In this document: in pieces, positions 60,985-64,000 of the stretch | Layout: each line of letters starts with the position of its first letter | Numbering within the stretch: the stretch's first letter is position 1 | Assembly: GCA_022824865.1 (NCBI GenBank) | Contig: JAJDZD010000006.1 | Location: 1 to 64,000 of the forward strand | Direction: 5' to 3' | Length of the DNA: 64,000 nucleotides | Source of the DNA: Chloroflexota bacterium | GTDB lineage: Bacteria > Chloroflexota > UBA11872 | Made by a program: the position numbers and the translations under genes | Notes under the pieces: generated by a model | What the model was told of the DNA's origin: nothing | The model's database searches: none | The model's input: the letters and a program-made list of their open reading frames with translations, nothing else

Positions 60985-61803
60985 ATGCGCTTACTCTTGG
61001 CCGCCGGCGCTGCGCAAGACGCCGACCTGGAAGACGCGCTAATCGGCGCGCCGTCGTTGGACATCGTTGGCCACGAGCGTCCCGACGCGCAGGCGATTGT
61101 TCAGACTGCCGCTGATGCAGGCGGCGCGGCCGCCGAGGCCGGGATTCCCTGCGCGGTGTTCATGTCGGCCGTAGCGGGGACGGCTGGGCTGTCGGCGCTG
61201 CAGGAATCCGGAAGTTCGCGCATAAAGGTGCTGGCGCCCGCTCTGCATCGCTCGCCGCATAGCTTGTTACGTGCGTCGCTGGACACGGGACGAATCGGCT
61301 CGCCGCGATTCCTGCGCTGGACGCGCTGGGCACCGGCTGGTCCTGAAGACCTTGCGGGTGCCCTGATTGACGAGTTGGCTGCCGTGCTCAATCTGATGGG
61401 TCGACCAGCGGTGACTGCATACGCAGCGGGCCAGGCCGTGGGCGAGGACGAACCCGACTACCTCACGGCCATCCTGACGTTCGAACGCGGGCTCACGGCG
61501 GTGCTGGACGTTGGCGCGGCGTCCTCCGGCGGACAGCCGTTCGACCGCGCCATGCTGATCGGGGCCAACGGCTCGATCCACGCCGATGGACGAGCCTCGG
61601 CGGCTCAGCGGCTTGGCGATTCGGAATCCACGTCGCTTGATCTGGATGGACCATTCGCCGGCCATATTCGGGCCGTAGAAGCCTTCACACGCGGCGAGTC
61701 GCTCGATCCCGCCCCGACAGCGCAGGCCGCCGCCGTGCAGGACGCCGTCTTGGCCTCCATGTCGTCTGGCAACGCTGAGGCCGTAGCGGTCCAGAGTCGC
61801 TGA
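60985..61803 (+). CDS. Gfo/Idh/MocA-like protein lacking the usual nucleotide-binding motif
   Basis: From ATG 60985 the product has 272 residues (MPLTAT from 60934 is an alternative). The middle and C-terminal parts resemble Gfo/Idh/MocA oxidoreductases: IGSPRFLRWTRWAPAGPEDLAGALIDELAAVLNLMGRPAV (about 96-135), then DYLTAILTFERGLTAVLDVG and a terminal EAVAVQSR. The N-terminal strand MRLLLAAGAAQDADLEDAL lacks GxGxxG. This looks like a degenerate or non-catalytic member, perhaps tied to the preceding sugar transporter. Function is uncertain. Confidence 0.55.
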   Translation: MRLLLAAGAAQDADLEDALIGAPSLDIVGHERPDAQAIVQTAADAGGAAAEAGIPCAVFMSAVAGTAGLSALQESGSSRIKVLAPALHRSPHSLLRASLDTGRIGSPRFLRWTRWAPAGPEDLAGALIDELAAVLNLMGRPAVTAYAAGQAVGEDEPDYLTAILTFERGLTAVLDVGAASSGGQPFDRAMLIGANGSIHADGRASAAQRLGDSESTSLDLDGPFAGHIRAVEAFTRGESLDPAPTAQAAAVQDAVLASMSSGNAEAVAVQSR

Positions 61804-61863
61804 ACCGGAACTGCGCACCTTCCCGCCCGGAAGTCGGAAGACCCTATTCGTTTGGACAGCGCG

Positions 61864-62331
61864 TCAGTCGCTAGTCGCCGCATAGGGAATCGGCTGTCCC
61901 TCGGGAATCTCCGTCAGTTCAACGATGTTGTCTTCCGGGTCGCGGGTGTAAATCACGCGGGTCCAGGTATCGAACCAGGCGACTGGTTCCCCAATTGACT
62001 CGACTCCCGCCGCCGCAAGGCGATCCAGGATCGGGTCCAGGTCGTACACGATGAAGTGCACGTGGTTGGGTCCGTGCGTGTTGGGCTGGCGCTGGACAGG
62101 CGCCGAGGGGTGGCGGACATATTGCAACAGTTCAATGGCCGCCGGTCGGTCAGGCGTTCCAAGGAACATGACCTCCAAGCGCACATTATTCAGGCCTAGC
62201 AGCGCATCCAACGGCGCGCCCTCGCGGCTCATCCGGCGCGCCTCAGTCAATCCGATCACTTTCTTGTAGAACCGCGCGACCCGGTCCAAGTCCTGAACGA
62301 CGATCCCGGTGTGTCCAGAGTGAATCGCCAT
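61864..62331 (-). CDS. VOC-family (glyoxalase/dioxygenase-like) protein
   Basis: The 155-residue protein contains two beta-alpha-beta-beta-beta units of the vicinal oxygen chelate fold. HTGIVVQDLDRVARFYKKVIGL (about 7-28) starts the first. GPNHVHFIVYDLDPILDRLAAAGV (about 89-112) starts the second, and DPEDNIVELTEI (about 134-145) supplies the late Glu ligand. Metal ligands at His7, His91 and Glu142 are plausible. The substrate is not predictable. It is divergent from the phospholipase C-like gene. Confidence 0.9.
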   Translation of the reverse strand: MAIHSGHTGIVVQDLDRVARFYKKVIGLTEARRMSREGAPLDALLGLNNVRLEVMFLGTPDRPAAIELLQYVRHPSAPVQRQPNTHGPNHVHFIVYDLDPILDRLAAAGVESIGEPVAWFDTWTRVIYTRDPEDNIVELTEIPEGQPIPYAATSD

Positions 62332-62418
62332 GCGGCGCGCCTCCTACAATTTCAGTGTCTGACGGCATTGTGACAGCGCACGGGAGCGGGGGCGTCTCTG
62401 GCCACACAGCGGGCCCAC

Positions 62419-63165
62419 ATGTGGGTGGCGTTAGCCGCGCTTGTGCAGGCTCCGGACAGGCTCCGCGACGCCCTCCACGGCTCGGCCGCGGCCTACTACG
62501 CGGGAGCCATCGCGCCCGACGCCCGCGTTCGCGATGAAGCCGCCCGCGAGGCGACCCACTTCTACAGCTTTCGTGATCCATCCACCTGGGGAACGGCCAC
62601 CCGTCGACTGTTTGATGCCTACCCGCATCTCAGCGATCCGTCGTCGCAGACGGAGCCTCAGGCCGCCTATGTGGCCGGCTATCTGACCCACCTGGCCGCC
62701 GATGAGGTGTTCGTGATCCGGCTCGGTGAGCATGCGGTCCAGGGCAATGGCGCGGCGATCGGCGGGTTGTCCTGGGCCATTGAGGCCGGCTCGCCTGAAC
62801 CTCCGCGCGGACTCGCGACCGCGTTTCGATGCTTGGCCGACTTTCGGGCTGACGGTCTTGACACCATCGCGGAGGCCAGCTTGCTGGAGCGTAAGGCAGG
62901 TGGCGTAAGCACGATCGACCCTGGACTGCCACTTGGCGAACTGCGCCGGGCCATCGTTGCGCTCAACGGGCTGACGGTGAGTCCCGTGGAGTCCGCGCAT
63001 GAAGCCGATGCGCGAGCGGCGATTGGACGCGACATCTTTGGCCCCGATGTCGCCGTCGAATTTCTGGCGGAGGCGGAAGCAGAGGCCGTGCGTCGGCTGC
63101 GCGCGTTCGCCGCCGGGACCGCGGCCGACTACGATGCCGCGCACCTGCGCGAATCCGCCCCATGA
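62419..63165 (+). CDS. Zinc-dependent phospholipase C-like protein
   Basis: The 248-residue protein resembles zinc-dependent phospholipase C/S1-P1-type helical proteins: AAYYAGAIAPDARVRDEAAREATHFYSFRDP (about 24-54) and QAAYVAGYLTHLAADEVFVIRLGEHAVQG (about 81-109) carry Asp and His residues expected at the zinc site. The in-frame codons before ATG 62419 encode ...QRAHM without a start codon, so one N-terminal His seen in relatives would be missing. No signal peptide is present, so an intracellular role is possible. Hydrolase activity is inferred from the family. Confidence 0.7.
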   Translation: MWVALAALVQAPDRLRDALHGSAAAYYAGAIAPDARVRDEAAREATHFYSFRDPSTWGTATRRLFDAYPHLSDPSSQTEPQAAYVAGYLTHLAADEVFVIRLGEHAVQGNGAAIGGLSWAIEAGSPEPPRGLATAFRCLADFRADGLDTIAEASLLERKAGGVSTIDPGLPLGELRRAIVALNGLTVSPVESAHEADARAAIGRDIFGPDVAVEFLAEAEAEAVRRLRAFAAGTAADYDAAHLRESAP

Positions 63166-63169
63166 TCTG

Positions 63170-64000
63170 ATGCACGATCTCTGCATCCGCGACGCCCTGA
63201 TTGTGGACGGGTCCGGCGCCCCCGGCGTGCGGGGCGACGTAGCCGTGGATGGCTCGATGATTGTGGCCACGGGGCGAGTCGAAGACCGCGCCACGCGCGA
63301 GATCGACGCTTGCGGCAGGGTCGTGTCACCCGGCTTTATTGACGTGCATACCCACTCCGACCTGCTCTTGCTGGACCGCCCGGACCATCAGCCGAAGGTG
63401 CGGCAGGGCATCACCACCGAACTCACCGGCCTTGATGGCATTGGCTACGCGCCGCTGGCTGCCGAGGCTCGCCAGCCCTTCCTGGACTACTTCGACGCCC
63501 TCAACGGCCAGCCGGATGTGGACGGTCCCTGGGAGACCGTTGGCGGCTGGCTGGACAGCTTTGACCGTACGGTCGCCGTCAACGTTGCCCACCACCTCCC
63601 CCATGGCTGCGTGCGTGCGGCTGTCCTGGGCTGGGAGGACCGTCCGGCCACGCCCGAGGAATTGGCGCAAATGCGCCAGATCGCGCATGAGGCGATGCGC
63701 GATGGCGCCGCAGCGGTATCAACCGGCCTGGACTACGCCCCCTGCACCTTCAGCAACACGGATGAGCTGGTGGCGATCAGCGAACCGGCCGGGTGCTTCA
63801 GCGCGCCCTACGTCACGCACATGCGCTACAAGCTGGGAATGCGCCAGGCCATCCGCGAGACGCTGGAAATCGGCCGTCGCGCCAGGTGCCCGGTCCACAT
63901 CTCGCACTTCAACAGCCAGGACAACAGCTGGTGGGTCAACCATGACGAAGCCGACCGGGCGATCGACCTGGGCGTCTCAGTGTCGTTCGACACCTACGCC
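63170..64000 (+). CDS. N-acyl-D-amino-acid deacylase-like amidohydrolase (partial)
   Basis: This ORF is absent from the supplied track because it runs past the window end; 277 codons are visible from ATG 63170. It begins MHDLCIRDALIVDGSGAPGVRGDVAVDGSMIVATG, then VVSPGFIDVHTHSDLLLLDRPDHQPKVRQGITTELTG, where the HxH metal pair lies in VHTHSD (about 57-62). VHISHFNSQ (about 243-251) gives a further His. This is the DAN/D-aminoacylase branch of the amidohydrolase superfamily. The start lies 4 bp after the preceding stop. Confidence 0.85.
   Translation, partial: MHDLCIRDALIVDGSGAPGVRGDVAVDGSMIVATGRVEDRATREIDACGRVVSPGFIDVHTHSDLLLLDRPDHQPKVRQGITTELTGLDGIGYAPLAAEARQPFLDYFDALNGQPDVDGPWETVGGWLDSFDRTVAVNVAHHLPHGCVRAAVLGWEDRPATPEELAQMRQIAHEAMRDGAAAVSTGLDYAPCTFSNTDELVAISEPAGCFSAPYVTHMRYKLGMRQAIRETLEIGRRARCPVHISHFNSQDNSWWVNHDEADRAIDLGVSVSFDTYA

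Overview
This 64 kb window comes from a high-GC bacterium. The best guess is a Chloroflexota lineage of the SAR202, Dehalococcoidia or sponge-associated type, probably a metagenome-assembled contig. This is inferred from gene content: a DUF2342-type metalloprotease, a type 2-like IleRS behind an isoleucine T-box, many lipoproteins, orphan Rieske proteins, plant-type LRRs in a secreted protein, MalF/MalG permeases and intergenic CCCTCTCCC/GGGAGAGGG repeats. No rRNA is present, so the assignment is not certain.

Layout. 1-1055 is a G/purine-rich repeat tract without a credible gene. 1056-6831 is a lower-GC defence block: a double-domain adenine methyltransferase, an AlwI-family type IIS endonuclease, and a convergent DUF262/DUF1524 (GmrSD-like) nuclease. 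7255-11495 is GC-rich host DNA (metalloprotease, tandem repeats, DUF559 protein, solute-binding lipoprotein, HAD phosphatase). 11539-18218 is a second accessory island: VapBC with a palindromic operator, a four-TM protein plus ComEC-like hydrolase pair, an IS1595-type transposase with a coupled small ORF broken by TAG, small unknown genes, two secreted or lipoprotein genes, and an interleaved inverted repeat.

18653-35513 is mostly metabolic: amidohydrolase plus Rieske, a CinA-like/nucleotidyltransferase fusion carrying an in-frame repeat, AI-2E transporter, hom-thrC, panC, glcE-glcF, a glycosyltransferase, sugar isomerase, cytochrome c lipoprotein, SDR, and GNAT plus Rieske. 35558-39745 is a T-box-controlled alaX-ileS operon on the minus strand; its IleRS has GVHH in place of HIGH. 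39868-44579 is an ABC exporter with one ATPase and four tandem paralogous permeases. 44843-47732 encodes a secreted LRR protein and a secreted nuclease.

48148-51992 is a homocysteine-methyltransferase-like gene followed by two FAD oxidoreductases resembling opine or sarcosine oxidase subunits. It is followed by tRNA-Val(GAC), a PLP enzyme and a small lipoprotein. 53601-64000 is a polysaccharide/sugar region: glycosyltransferase, heparinase II/III-like lyase, one MalF and three MalG paralogues (the third frameshifted in a T run), a degenerate Gfo/Idh/MocA-like protein, a VOC protein, a zinc phospholipase C-like protein, and a D-aminoacylase-like amidohydrolase running off the end.

Most long antisense ORFs in the supplied track are by-products of high GC and were left out. 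Starts were moved downstream where a Shine-Dalgarno sequence, family alignment or gene overlap argued for it.
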